64,000 nucleotides of DNA from CAZSNT01 sp964607765 (GCA_964607765.1 CAZSNT010000035.1:1-64000); one strand, 5' to 3'; positions 37,171-46,668 are shown, counted from the stretch's first letter. Notes: generated by a model not told the origin, from the sequence alone. A program made the numbers and translations.

Positions 37171-38898
37171 ATGACTAGAATGACACTGGTCCCGGTAGTG
37201 CTCGCCGCGTGCTGCTGCCTGCATGCGGAAACGCCGAACATTGTCTTGATGCTGACGGATGATCAGGGGTATGGCGACTTTGGCGCAACCGGGAACCACC
37301 TGATCAAGACGCCGCATATCGATACTCTGGCAGCTCAGTCATTTTCGATGACCCGTCTTTACGTCAATCCGGTGTGTTCGCCGACGCGAGCTGCCTTACT
37401 GACGGGGCGGAACAGCTATCGGACCGGCGTCACGGATACCTGGAGAGGGCGCTCGACGTTGCGGGAGCAGGAGTTCACCATTGCCGAAATGCTCAAGACG
37501 AAAGGGTACTCAACAGGACTCTTCGGCAAGTGGCACCTGGGCGACAATTACCCGCACCGACCGATGGAGCAGGGCTTTGACAAGGCGATCTACCATCAGG
37601 GCGGCGGACTTGGCCAACCGTCGGACCCGCTTGAAAACAGGAACCGATACACCGACCCGATTCTGTTCGACAACGGCAAAGCGTACCAGGCGAAAGGCTA
37701 CTGCTGCGACATCTACTATGACGAGGCCATCAAGTGGCTTACGGCGGAACACAAGAAAGGCAGGCCCTTCTTTGCGTACATCGCGACGAACACGCCTCAC
37801 GCGCCGTTTCACGACGTCCCAGAGAAATGGTATGAGCACTACAAGCAGATGGACCTGTCCAACAGGGATTTCAAGAATCGCAGCGGACATGCCATACCCG
37901 GCAACCCCGGCGGCGACACGACTGCCCGGATCTACGCGATGGTGTCCAACATCGACGACAACGTGGGCAAACTCACCGCGGCTCTCAAGGCGTTGGGAAT
38001 CAAAAACGACACGATCATCGTCTACCTCACCGACAACGGCCCCAACGGGTATCGCTACGTCGGCGGATTTCGAGGGAAGAAGGCGATGATCACCGAGGGC
38101 GGAATTCGCAGTCCGGGCTGGTTTCACTGGCCGGCACGATTCAAGGCCGGCGGCTCGTCAGACTTGCTTACCGCTCATCTTGACCTGATGCCCACGCTGG
38201 CAGACCTGACCGGCGCCGAACTGCCGAAGGACCGAGGCATTGACGGCAGGTCGATTCTCCCGGTGTTGACAGGGCAGGACCCGACGCTGCGCTGGGACGA
38301 CCGCATGATGGTTTTCCAGTGGCATCGCGGCGACCGACCACAGCGGCTGCGAAACGCGGCAGTCGTCTCACAGAACTGGAAGATTGAGGCGAGCAGCAAG
38401 GACAAGATGTCCCTGTTCGACATGCGGGACGACCCGTATGCCATGCGCGACCTGGGGGACGGCAGGCCGGAAGTCAAACAACGCATGCTCGATTTCTACG
38501 ATCAGTGGTTGCGCGGGTTGGACAGCGAATACCCCAATATGTGGGAAACGCGACACGTCCTCCTTGGCGCGACCGACGAAGAAGTCTTCCTGACCAGGAT
38601 GGAAATGATCTTCACGAGAGGCAAGTGGCACAAACCCGAGTCGCTTGGCTACTGGAACGTCAATTTCAGCAAAACCGGGAACTATGACGTTGCTTTCCAG
38701 TTGGCCACAGTAGCGAAACACGTCAAAGCAAAGTTGCTGGTCGACGGCAGCGCGACCCAGAGCAAGGAGTTTCACAACCAGCAGAGAATGCACTTCGATG
38801 CAGTCGAGATAGCGAAAGGCAAGGTCAAACTTGCGTTCGACATTACGGCAGATGGCAAGAGAATGGGCGTCTGGCACGCGTTCGTAAAGAGCGAGTGA
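37171..38898 (+). CDS. Secreted sulfatase, Cys-type (CSPTR), with C-terminal extra domain
   Basis: A 575-residue sulfatase with a signal peptide (MTRMTLVPVVLAACCCLHA), opening PNIVLMLTDDQGYGDFG and formylglycine motif CSPTRAALLTG (Cys69). FGKWHLGDN and LTDNGPNGYR are further family motifs. After about residue 450 a beta-rich tail is added (YWNVNFSKTGNYDVAFQLA), like the sandwich domains used for sugar binding. It belongs to the same broad group as the sulfatase at 8883, but with a longer C-terminus. Substrate unknown. Confidence 0.9.
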   Translation: MTRMTLVPVVLAACCCLHAETPNIVLMLTDDQGYGDFGATGNHLIKTPHIDTLAAQSFSMTRLYVNPVCSPTRAALLTGRNSYRTGVTDTWRGRSTLREQEFTIAEMLKTKGYSTGLFGKWHLGDNYPHRPMEQGFDKAIYHQGGGLGQPSDPLENRNRYTDPILFDNGKAYQAKGYCCDIYYDEAIKWLTAEHKKGRPFFAYIATNTPHAPFHDVPEKWYEHYKQMDLSNRDFKNRSGHAIPGNPGGDTTARIYAMVSNIDDNVGKLTAALKALGIKNDTIIVYLTDNGPNGYRYVGGFRGKKAMITEGGIRSPGWFHWPARFKAGGSSDLLTAHLDLMPTLADLTGAELPKDRGIDGRSILPVLTGQDPTLRWDDRMMVFQWHRGDRPQRLRNAAVVSQNWKIEASSKDKMSLFDMRDDPYAMRDLGDGRPEVKQRMLDFYDQWLRGLDSEYPNMWETRHVLLGATDEEVFLTRMEMIFTRGKWHKPESLGYWNVNFSKTGNYDVAFQLATVAKHVKAKLLVDGSATQSKEFHNQQRMHFDAVEIAKGKVKLAFDITADGKRMGVWHAFVKSE

Positions 38899-38956
38899 GC
38901 GGTTGACGTTCAAGACAAGTGAGAACGAGCAGGTCGAACTCAGAATGGAGCAGTAG
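38888..38956 (+). pseudogene. 3' remnant resembling a GH95 tail, junction 1
   Basis: Overlapping the end of the sulfatase gene in another frame, these bases read SERLTFKTSENEQVELR and then stop (38954-38956), one base before the next start codon. The phrase matches the C-terminus of the GH95-like protein at 27938 (ARFTFKTKSGETLELR). The body of the gene is absent. It is short, so chance resemblance is possible, but two other junctions show the same kind of tail. Confidence 0.45.
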
Positions 38957-38957
38957 C

Positions 38958-41900
38958 ATGAGCAGAGCAACCCATGGATTTCTAGGCCTGTGGTTACTGG
39001 TCGCCGCGGGGCAGGCAGCGGAGGGCGTTCCTCATGCCAGTGGTGGGGCCGACATCCTGGCGAAAGCAGGTTTCGCGGGCGGTTTGGTCGTGCACGTCGG
39101 CTGCGGCGACGGCCGGCTGACGGCCGAACTGCGCTCTGACACGGGGTCGCTGACCCACGGGCTCGACGCCGACCCGGCCAATGTCGCCAAGGCGCGGCAG
39201 CACATTCATTCGACCGGGCAGCATGGGCGGATTGTCGTCAGTCACTTCGATGGCCGGTCGCTGCCCTATTGCGACAACCTGGTGAACCTGGTTGTGGCCG
39301 ACGAACTCGGCGCAGTTCCCATGGCCGAAGTGACGCGCGTGCTGGCTCCTTTGGGCGTCGCTTATGTGGGCGGAAAGAAGACAGTCAAGCCGTGGCCGAA
39401 GGAGATCGACGAGTGGACGCATTTTCTGTATGATGCGAGCGGCAATGCCGTGGGACACGACAGCGTTGTCGGGGCCCCGCATCACGTGCAATGGGAGGCG
39501 GGACCGAAATGGGCGCGCACGCACGACCACCTCGCCAGCATCAGTGCCCTGGTTTCGGCGAACGGACGGCTCTTCTACATCATAGACGAAGGGTCCATCG
39601 CGTCGGCCGCGTTGCCGCCCAAATGGAAACTGGTCGCGAGAGATGCCTTCAACGGGATCGTGCTGTGGAAAAGGGCCATCGCCCCCTGGGAGGGGCACCT
39701 CAGGGCGTTCCGCAGCGGGCCCTCGGAAATCCCGCGGCGGCTGGTGGCGAAGGGAGATCGGGTTTACGTGACCTTGGGGTATGGGAAGCCCGTGACGGCC
39801 CTTGATGCGGCAACGGGCGAGACCCTGAGGACCTATGACGACACGGACGGGACGCATGAGATCTTGTGTGAAGACGGCGTTCTGTATCTTGCCGCAGGGG
39901 AGATTCCAGCGCCGCAGTGGAGGAAGGCCCGAAAGCGACGCGGGGCGGTCCCCACGCCGCGCGAGAAGCGGATTCTGGCGATTGAAGCCGACACGGGCCT
40001 GCAACTGTGGAGCAAGTCGGATGAGGATACGCGCGAGTTGTTCCCGCTCTCCCTTGCTGTCGGTGGCGATCGGGTCCTTTTTCACAGCCCGAGCCACTTG
40101 ATCTGCCTGGACAAGCGGTCCGGAAAAGAGTCTTGGCGCACACCTCGGCCGGTCAACATGAGACGGCCCGGGTATTCGACCCCCACCCTGGTCGTGTGTG
40201 ACGACGTTGTCCTGGTCGCCGAGCGCAACATCCCCCCCGAGCAAACGAACACGAGTGAGACGGTGCGATGGGACGTGACGTATCGGGCAGCCATGAAGAC
40301 AGGGCTGGGCCGGTTGATCGCCTATTCGGCGGCGACGGGCAAAGAGCTGTGGTCCTGCCCATCTTGCGAGGCGTACACGTCGCCGACGGACCTGTTTGTC
40401 GCCGACGGGCTCGTGTGGGTGTCCAATGTCCCGGATCGAAAAACCGCGGATTTCAGGGAGGGACGCGACCTCCGCACAGGTGAAGTGAAGAGGCGGCTTG
40501 ACACGACAGAAGCGTTTACCGCCAATCATCATCACCGCTGTTACCGAAACAAAGCGACGGACCGCTACGTGTTTCTTGGCCGAAGCGGGACCTCGACCAT
40601 CGACCTGCAGGGCGGAGAGCACTTGCGCCATTCATGGGTACGTGGCGGTTGCCAGTTCGGGATCCTGCCCTGCAACGGGCTTCTGTACGCGCCGACACAC
40701 CCCTGTGCCTGTTACATCCAGAGCAAGCTCAGCGGCTTCTTCGCGCTTGCCCCCAAACGGACTGCGGACAGCGCACGGTGGGAGCAGGACGGAGAGGCGC
40801 TGGAGCAAGGCCCTGCCTATGGCTCTCTCGACGGGCGAGAAGTCAGCGCGTCCCAGGACTGGCCCACGTACAGGGGAGACAATGCTCGCAGCGGCGTGAC
40901 GAAAACAGCCGTTCCCACGAATCTGTCAAGATCATGGACCGCAAAACCGGGCGGACGACTCACGGCGCCCGTGGTCGCCGACGGACGGGCCTATGTGGCA
41001 TCGGTCGACCGGCATGTGCTGCACGCGTTGAACGCGGACTCGGGAGACGTGCTTTGGACTTTCGCGGCAGGCGGCCGCATCGACTCGCCGCCCAGTGTCG
41101 CCAACGGGATGGTTGTGTTTGGCAGCCGAGACGGGACGGTCCATTGCCTCCGCGCCGACGACGGTCGGCTGATCTGGCGCTTCCGGGCAGGGCCGGCGAG
41201 AAGGCTGGTGGTCTCCTACGGGCAAGTGGAGTCTGCCTGGCCCGTCCACGGGAGCGTGCTGCTCCACGAGGGCACGGTCTATTTTGGCGCCGGGCGGTCG
41301 TCGTATCTGGACGGCGGCATGGCGGTCTACCGGCTCGACCTGGCAACCGGACGACAACTGTCGAAGACGCATCTGTACGACCGGGACCCCGTAACCGGCG
41401 CTCAGTTCAAGGACCGGACGAAGGACGACTACGACATGCCCGGCGGACTGCTGGACATCCTGTCGTGCGACGGCTCCTCCGTCTACATGGGCGAGATGCG
41501 TTTCGATCTGCGCGGCAATACTCAAGAGCCAACCGTCCCCCACCTGTTCAGTTCGGCGGGGTTTCTGGACGACACGTGGTGGCACAGAACGTATTGGCAA
41601 TACGGCATTCACATGCTTTCCGGCCCCTATGAATGGTCCATGGTAGGCAACACGCTACCAGCCGGACGCATCATGTCCGTCGACGACTCAACCATCTTCG
41701 GATTCGGCCGAGACAAGTACGCGGCCGGTGGGCACGTCGGGCTCGGGAGCAGCGCCCTCCGGGCTTCCTATGATCGAAACAAAGGCGGGCGCTACACGCT
41801 GTTCGCCGTGGCCAAGGAGCCCTATGTCACGGCGGAGCCTTTTCAGAAGGCGAGAAAGACATTTTCCCGCAAACGCCCCAACGAGAAGACCGACTACTTG

Positions 41901-42185
41901 TGGCAACTGCAGATTCCCTTATGGGTGAGAGCCATGGTCCTCGCTGACAAGGCGCTGTTCATTGCGGGGCACCCCGACGAGCGCGACAAGGCCGACCCGT
42001 ATGCCGCCCTGGACGGCGCGAAAGGGGGCATGCTGTGGGCGGTCGCCGCAAAGGACGGAAGCACTATGTCGAAATATGCGCTGGATGCGCCTCCGGTCTT
42101 CGACGGAGTCGCGGCCGCGGGTGGAAGACTCCATCTGTCCCTGACAGACGGCTCGCTGACGTGCATGGAAGGCGACAGGAAATGA
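38958..42185 (+). CDS. Secreted methyltransferase-like/PQQ-type beta-propeller fusion protein, copy 2
   Basis: A 1075-residue protein. The start at 38958 follows ggag (38947-38950) and gives a signal peptide (about 1-20). Residues about 35-150 have a class I methyltransferase layout with an intact cofactor loop VVHVGCGDGRL, an acidic strand GLDADP, and VLAPLGVAYVGG. The propeller follows, with blades such as LNADSGDVLWTFAAGG and the shared HHHRCYRNKA, GCQFGI and HPCACY motifs. A methyltransferase-like domain in an exported protein is unusual, since AdoMet is cytosolic, so the domain may bind something else. Overlap with the next upstream ATG is minor. Confidence 0.82.
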   Translation: MSRATHGFLGLWLLVAAGQAAEGVPHASGGADILAKAGFAGGLVVHVGCGDGRLTAELRSDTGSLTHGLDADPANVAKARQHIHSTGQHGRIVVSHFDGRSLPYCDNLVNLVVADELGAVPMAEVTRVLAPLGVAYVGGKKTVKPWPKEIDEWTHFLYDASGNAVGHDSVVGAPHHVQWEAGPKWARTHDHLASISALVSANGRLFYIIDEGSIASAALPPKWKLVARDAFNGIVLWKRAIAPWEGHLRAFRSGPSEIPRRLVAKGDRVYVTLGYGKPVTALDAATGETLRTYDDTDGTHEILCEDGVLYLAAGEIPAPQWRKARKRRGAVPTPREKRILAIEADTGLQLWSKSDEDTRELFPLSLAVGGDRVLFHSPSHLICLDKRSGKESWRTPRPVNMRRPGYSTPTLVVCDDVVLVAERNIPPEQTNTSETVRWDVTYRAAMKTGLGRLIAYSAATGKELWSCPSCEAYTSPTDLFVADGLVWVSNVPDRKTADFREGRDLRTGEVKRRLDTTEAFTANHHHRCYRNKATDRYVFLGRSGTSTIDLQGGEHLRHSWVRGGCQFGILPCNGLLYAPTHPCACYIQSKLSGFFALAPKRTADSARWEQDGEALEQGPAYGSLDGREVSASQDWPTYRGDNARSGVTKTAVPTNLSRSWTAKPGGRLTAPVVADGRAYVASVDRHVLHALNADSGDVLWTFAAGGRIDSPPSVANGMVVFGSRDGTVHCLRADDGRLIWRFRAGPARRLVVSYGQVESAWPVHGSVLLHEGTVYFGAGRSSYLDGGMAVYRLDLATGRQLSKTHLYDRDPVTGAQFKDRTKDDYDMPGGLLDILSCDGSSVYMGEMRFDLRGNTQEPTVPHLFSSAGFLDDTWWHRTYWQYGIHMLSGPYEWSMVGNTLPAGRIMSVDDSTIFGFGRDKYAAGGHVGLGSSALRASYDRNKGGRYTLFAVAKEPYVTAEPFQKARKTFSRKRPNEKTDYLWQLQIPLWVRAMVLADKALFIAGHPDERDKADPYAALDGAKGGMLWAVAAKDGSTMSKYALDAPPVFDGVAAAGGRLHLSLTDGSLTCMEGDRK

Positions 42186-42211
42186 AACCCCGAGCACATA
42201 GGAGTCCGGTC

Positions 42212-45200
42212 ATGAGAAGAAGCCTGAGTGTTCTGTGTACGATTTTCCCTTTGGCGTGGGCGACTGTCCTCCGCGCAGATCCGGGTGACGAAGTACTCAC
42301 AAAGACTGGGACGACCGGCGGTCTGATCGTACACGTCGGGTGCGGTGACGGCCAGTTGACCGCCAAACTGCGCACCGCGCAGGGGGCGTTGGTGCACGGG
42401 CTCGACACCAACTGGTCGAACATCGCCAAGGCGCGCCAGCACATTCATTCGACCGGGCAGTATGGACGGGTTGCCGTCAGTCATTTCGACGGCCGATCGC
42501 TGCCGTATTGCGACAACTTGGTGAACCTGATTGTGGCCGATGAGCTCGGCGCAGTTCCCATGGCCGAGGTGACGCGCGTGCTGGCTCCGTTGGGTGTCGC
42601 CTATGTCGGCGGCAAGAAGACGGTCAAGCCGTGGCCGAAGGAGATCGACGAGTGGACGCACTTCCTGCACGGGCCTGACAACAACGCCGTGGCGCGCGAC
42701 ACGCGTGCCGGGGCTCCACGGCACATGCAGTGGTTGGCGGACCCGATGTGGAGCCGCAACCATCACAAGCTGGCCAGCATCAGTTCGGTGGTTTCGTCGG
42801 GCGGGCGTCTCTTCTACATTGTCGACGACTCAACCGGGGCAAGTATGAAGGTCCCGGGGCAGTGGTCGGTCACGGCCCGGGACGCGTTCAATGGCGTGCG
42901 CCTCTGGAAACGTTCGCTCCCCGACTGGGCCTGGACGGGACACAAGTTCCGTTCCGGCCCCGTGCAGCTGCCCAGAACCCTCGTTGCCGAAGGAGGGCGC
43001 GTCTATCTGCCGCTCCGCGGCGGCGCCCCTGTTTCGGTGCTGGACGCGGTGACGGGCGACGTGGTGCGGACGTATGACGCGACCAAGGGCGCCGAAGAGA
43101 TCGTGCTGTACAACGACGTCCTGTACGTGGTGACCGGCTCGCCGACAGCGGAGCAGGCTCTGATCGGGCCGAAGAGAGGCGCGAAAATCCCCGCGAAGAC
43201 TGTCGTAGCCGTTGACGCGGCGAGCGGGGATGTCCTTTGGCGGTGGTCGGATGGGGAGCGGGGCGCCCTCCTGCCCATGACCCTCGCCGTGTCAGGCGGG
43301 TCGGTCTTCCTGGCCACGGGCCAGGGCGTGGCCGCCTTGGCTGCTGACTCCGGGGCAGAACGCTGGTTTGCCGATGCAGCCTACCTGGAGGGAGCCGGCA
43401 ACCCGAAGAGAATCACCCACGACGCCCGCTACGAACGGATGCCCGAATGGATGTCGCCCCAGCCCGGCAGCGTGGGAAGCGCGCGCGGCCTCGGCTGGTC
43501 GTTGGCGACGCTGGTGGTGCGTGACGAGGTCGTCCTGTGGGCCGGCACCCACCGACTGAGAGCCCTGGCGGCAAAGGACGGCAAGAGATTGTGGGAGGCG
43601 CTCTGTCGCCCGGGTTACTGCAAGTCCCCCGTCGACGTGCTGGCGGTGGACGGCACAGTCTGGGTCGGCCCGGACTTCAACAAGGGGCGCGATCTCCGCA
43701 CGGGCGAGGTCACACGCGAGAACGCAGTGTTCGAGGATCTCTGGACAGCCGGGCACCATCACCGCTGCTACCGGAACAAGGCCACCTCGCGTTACATCAT
43801 GACCGGTCACCGCGGCGTTGAGTTGATGGCGTTGCAGGGAGAGGACCACGGGCGCAACAACTGGACGCGCGGGATCTGCCAGTATGGCATCATGCCCTGC
43901 AATGGGCTGCTCTACGTCCCCACGCACATCTGCGCCTGCTACATCGAGGCGCAGCTGAACGGCTTCTGGGCCTTCGCTTCCGAGCTGGCGTCCCCCATTC
44001 CTCCGCCCGCCGCACCCGCCCTCGACAAGGGCCCCGCCTATGCATCTCCAATTCGGCAATCGGCAATCGACATTCGGCAATCGGCGGACTGGCCGACCCA
44101 TCGCGGGAACGCAGCGCGGACGGCGTGTACCGACACTGCCGTACCGCCCGGCCTGTCCCAGGCGTGGCGCACCGAGTTGACCGGGCCGCTCAGCGGCGTG
44201 ACGGTCGCCGGCCGTCGCGTGTTCGTCGCCACGGTCGACTCGCATCAGGTTCGCGCCCTCGACGCCCAGTCCGGCGAGACGCAGTGGCGTTTCACAGCGG
44301 GGGGACGTATTGACTCCCCGCCCACGATTCACGGCGGTCGGGCGTACTTCGGGTCGAATGACGGTTGGGTTTACTGCCTGCGCGCGTCGGACGGCGCGTT
44401 GGCATGGCGCTATCGCGTTGCGCCCGCGGCCCGCTATACCGTGGCCCGGGACGGCGTTGAGTCCCTCTGGCCTGTGCACGGGAGCGTCCTGATCCAGAAC
44501 GACACGGTCTATGCCGTGGCGGGACGATCGTCCTACCTGGACGGGGGACTTCGCTTCGTCGGCCTGGACCCCGAGACGGGGGCGGTCCGTCACGAGACAG
44601 TGTTCGCCAGCAAGCACCCGGACTACGCGAGCATGATGGCGGCCAAGGAAACCGCGTCGAAAGAGCACCCGCTCACGCACACCACTGCGCAGTTCGCAAC
44701 CGACTGGAAGACGTTCACCGATCCGGACAAGAGTGATTCGTTCACAATGGAAGGCGCGATCGACGACATCCTCGTGGGCGACAGCTCCCAAGTCTACATG
44801 AAGCACCTGTGTTTCGACGACGCTCTCGTCCGCCAGGAGCGAGTCGGGCGCCACCTGTTCTCAACCACCCGTCTCTTGGACGACGCCGAGCACCATCGTA
44901 CGTTCATGATGCTCGGCACAGCGAACATCAAGCGCGCCCACGTCTCCTACTCGTGGATCGCCAACCGGCGGCATGGCGCGAGAGGGTACTTCTTCGACGT
45001 GCCCTACGGATTGCTCCTGGCCTGTGACGAGACCACGGCCTACGGGATCTGGAGCGGCTACCAGGTCTTTGCCGAGACGATTCGCCCGCAGCCGCAGGAT
45101 GGTCCCACGCGGAGCGACATTCAGACAACCCCCGAGCGAAAAGGCAAGGCAAAGCCGGAGTTGCACACCATGCGCTGGCAGACGAAGCTGGCCTTCCGCC

Positions 45201-45478
45201 CGCGCGCCATGCTGCGCACGAAGGACGTCCTTTTCATCGGCGGCATGGACGGGACCCGCGGCCCGGAAGACCTCGTCGAGGCCTATGAAGGCAGGAAGGG
45301 CGGCGTGCTCTGCGCCGTATCTGTGGCGGACGGCAAGGTGCTGGCGGAGCACAAGATTCCGTCGCCGCCTGTGTGGGACGGCATGGCCGCCGCGCGCGGG
45401 AGACTCTACCTGGCGACCGAGGAGGGCGCCGTTTACTGCTTTGCCGCCGCGGACGAGGCCCGTCCCGGCGGCCAGTGA
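42212..45478 (+). CDS. Secreted methyltransferase-like/PQQ-type beta-propeller fusion protein, copy 3
   Basis: A 1088-residue paralogue of the preceding gene. The start at 42212 lies 7 bases after ggag (42201-42204) and begins a signal peptide (MRRSLSVLCTIFPLAWATV). Its methyltransferase-like domain keeps VHVGCGDGQL and is almost the same as copy 2 for about 65 residues, while the propeller differs widely. HHHRCYRNKA, CQYGI and HICACY are conserved. A short repeat array (44051-44084) encodes RQSAIDIRQSA in the linker between propeller halves. Role unknown. Confidence 0.82.
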   Translation: MRRSLSVLCTIFPLAWATVLRADPGDEVLTKTGTTGGLIVHVGCGDGQLTAKLRTAQGALVHGLDTNWSNIAKARQHIHSTGQYGRVAVSHFDGRSLPYCDNLVNLIVADELGAVPMAEVTRVLAPLGVAYVGGKKTVKPWPKEIDEWTHFLHGPDNNAVARDTRAGAPRHMQWLADPMWSRNHHKLASISSVVSSGGRLFYIVDDSTGASMKVPGQWSVTARDAFNGVRLWKRSLPDWAWTGHKFRSGPVQLPRTLVAEGGRVYLPLRGGAPVSVLDAVTGDVVRTYDATKGAEEIVLYNDVLYVVTGSPTAEQALIGPKRGAKIPAKTVVAVDAASGDVLWRWSDGERGALLPMTLAVSGGSVFLATGQGVAALAADSGAERWFADAAYLEGAGNPKRITHDARYERMPEWMSPQPGSVGSARGLGWSLATLVVRDEVVLWAGTHRLRALAAKDGKRLWEALCRPGYCKSPVDVLAVDGTVWVGPDFNKGRDLRTGEVTRENAVFEDLWTAGHHHRCYRNKATSRYIMTGHRGVELMALQGEDHGRNNWTRGICQYGIMPCNGLLYVPTHICACYIEAQLNGFWAFASELASPIPPPAAPALDKGPAYASPIRQSAIDIRQSADWPTHRGNAARTACTDTAVPPGLSQAWRTELTGPLSGVTVAGRRVFVATVDSHQVRALDAQSGETQWRFTAGGRIDSPPTIHGGRAYFGSNDGWVYCLRASDGALAWRYRVAPAARYTVARDGVESLWPVHGSVLIQNDTVYAVAGRSSYLDGGLRFVGLDPETGAVRHETVFASKHPDYASMMAAKETASKEHPLTHTTAQFATDWKTFTDPDKSDSFTMEGAIDDILVGDSSQVYMKHLCFDDALVRQERVGRHLFSTTRLLDDAEHHRTFMMLGTANIKRAHVSYSWIANRRHGARGYFFDVPYGLLLACDETTAYGIWSGYQVFAETIRPQPQDGPTRSDIQTTPERKGKAKPELHTMRWQTKLAFRPRAMLRTKDVLFIGGMDGTRGPEDLVEAYEGRKGGVLCAVSVADGKVLAEHKIPSPPVWDGMAAARGRLYLATEEGAVYCFAAADEARPGGQ
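44051..44084. repeat. In-frame CGGCAAT tandem repeat in propeller linker
   Basis: Copies of attcggca(at) follow one another within the coding frame, adding about 11 residues where the two paralogues have a different short linker before the DWPT-H/Y-RG motif. The reading frame is kept. Confidence 0.75.
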
Positions 45479-45561
45479 ATCGACTCCAGACGCTCGCCGG
45501 CCGTCGCTTCACGTTCGCGACCCGTCCCGGCGAAACAGTGACCCTCCGCCCTACGGAGTAG
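45475..45561 (+). pseudogene. 3' remnant resembling a GH95 tail, junction 2
   Basis: Starting inside the stop of the propeller gene, this frame encodes LAGRRFTFATRPGETVTLR and ends at 45561, three bases before the next start. It closely resembles the last residues of the GH95-like protein (SGARFTFKTKSGETLELR). Only 28 codons remain. This is the clearest of three such tails in the window. Confidence 0.55.
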
Positions 45562-45564
45562 AAG

Positions 45565-46668
45565 ATGAGCGCTGAGCGGGAGACAACAGACATGGCGCCA
45601 CGAGCATTCGCGCCGGACTACCGGAACATCGTCGATGCAGCGCGGAACAGGCGGCCCAAGCGGTTGCCTCTGTACGAGCATATCATCTGCCCCGAGATCA
45701 TGGAGACGATCCTCGAGGTCGAATTCCTGGACCTGCACGAAGGCGACGGCGCGGACCTGCGTGCGTACTTCGCACGCTACTGCCAGTTCTTCCGTGAGAT
45801 GACCTATGACACGGTCTCGTACGAAGTCTGCGTTGGCGAAGTCCTGCCTGGCGGCGGGGCCCTGCTCCATCCGTCGCGGGGGAGCGCCATCACCTCGCGT
45901 GCGGAGTTCGACGCCTACCCGTGGGACGACCTGCCGCAGCTCTACTGGAAGCGCGCCGCGCCGCGCTTCGAAGCCCTGGCAGCCGTTTTGCCCGCGGGCA
46001 TGAAGGCTGTCGGCGGCGTCGGCAACGGCATCTTCGAGATCGCCCAGGACCTGGTCGGCTACGAGAACCTCTGCTTCCTGATGATCGACGACCCCGAGCT
46101 CTTCGCCGAGTTGATGGTCAGGATCGGCGAGGTGCATGTGACGCTTTGGTCCGAGTTCCTGCCGCGGTTCGGTGACGCGTTTGCGGTCTGCCGCATCGGT
46201 GACGACCTTGGCTTCAAGACCAGCACTCTCCTCCAGCCGGACGTCTTGCTCGCCCACGTCATCCCCCAGTATAGACGCGTCATCCAACTTGTTCACGACG
46301 CGGGGCTTCCCTATTTGCAGCACTCCTGCGGCAGGATCTTCTCGGTGATGGACGCCTGGATCGAGGCCGGCATCGACGCCAAGCACTCCAACGAAGACGC
46401 CGTCGCCCCGTACGACGAGTGGATCGAGCACTACGGCGACCGCATCGGCCTTTTCGGCGGCATCGACACCGACCGGCTGTGCCGCATGGCGCCCGACGAC
46501 CTGTTCGAGTTCGTCCTCGACGCCGGCGCCCGTTTCCGCCGAGACGCCCGAGGCTACGCGCTCGGCTCCGGCAACTCCATCCCCGACTACGTCCCCGTCG
46601 ACGGCTACCTGGCCATGATCCGCGCCGGCGGCGAGATCCGGGCGCGCGAAAGCAAAGGAGCATCATGA
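45565..46668 (+). CDS. Uroporphyrinogen decarboxylase/corrinoid methyltransferase-like protein (HSCG)
   Basis: A 367-residue cytoplasmic protein of the URO-D-like superfamily with a canonical LPYLQHSCGRIF motif, the His/Cys pair that binds zinc in MtaA-type methyltransferases, followed by GIDAKHSNED and GGIDTDRL. The ribosome site is ggag (45555-45558), 6 bases from the ATG. The stop overlaps the next URO-D-like gene by 4 bp. Compared with the GCCE members it is a different subfamily. Methyl transfer from a methylated substrate to a corrinoid or thiol is the family expectation, but no partner corrinoid protein is visible. Confidence 0.75.
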   Translation: MSAERETTDMAPRAFAPDYRNIVDAARNRRPKRLPLYEHIICPEIMETILEVEFLDLHEGDGADLRAYFARYCQFFREMTYDTVSYEVCVGEVLPGGGALLHPSRGSAITSRAEFDAYPWDDLPQLYWKRAAPRFEALAAVLPAGMKAVGGVGNGIFEIAQDLVGYENLCFLMIDDPELFAELMVRIGEVHVTLWSEFLPRFGDAFAVCRIGDDLGFKTSTLLQPDVLLAHVIPQYRRVIQLVHDAGLPYLQHSCGRIFSVMDAWIEAGIDAKHSNEDAVAPYDEWIEHYGDRIGLFGGIDTDRLCRMAPDDLFEFVLDAGARFRRDARGYALGSGNSIPDYVPVDGYLAMIRAGGEIRARESKGAS

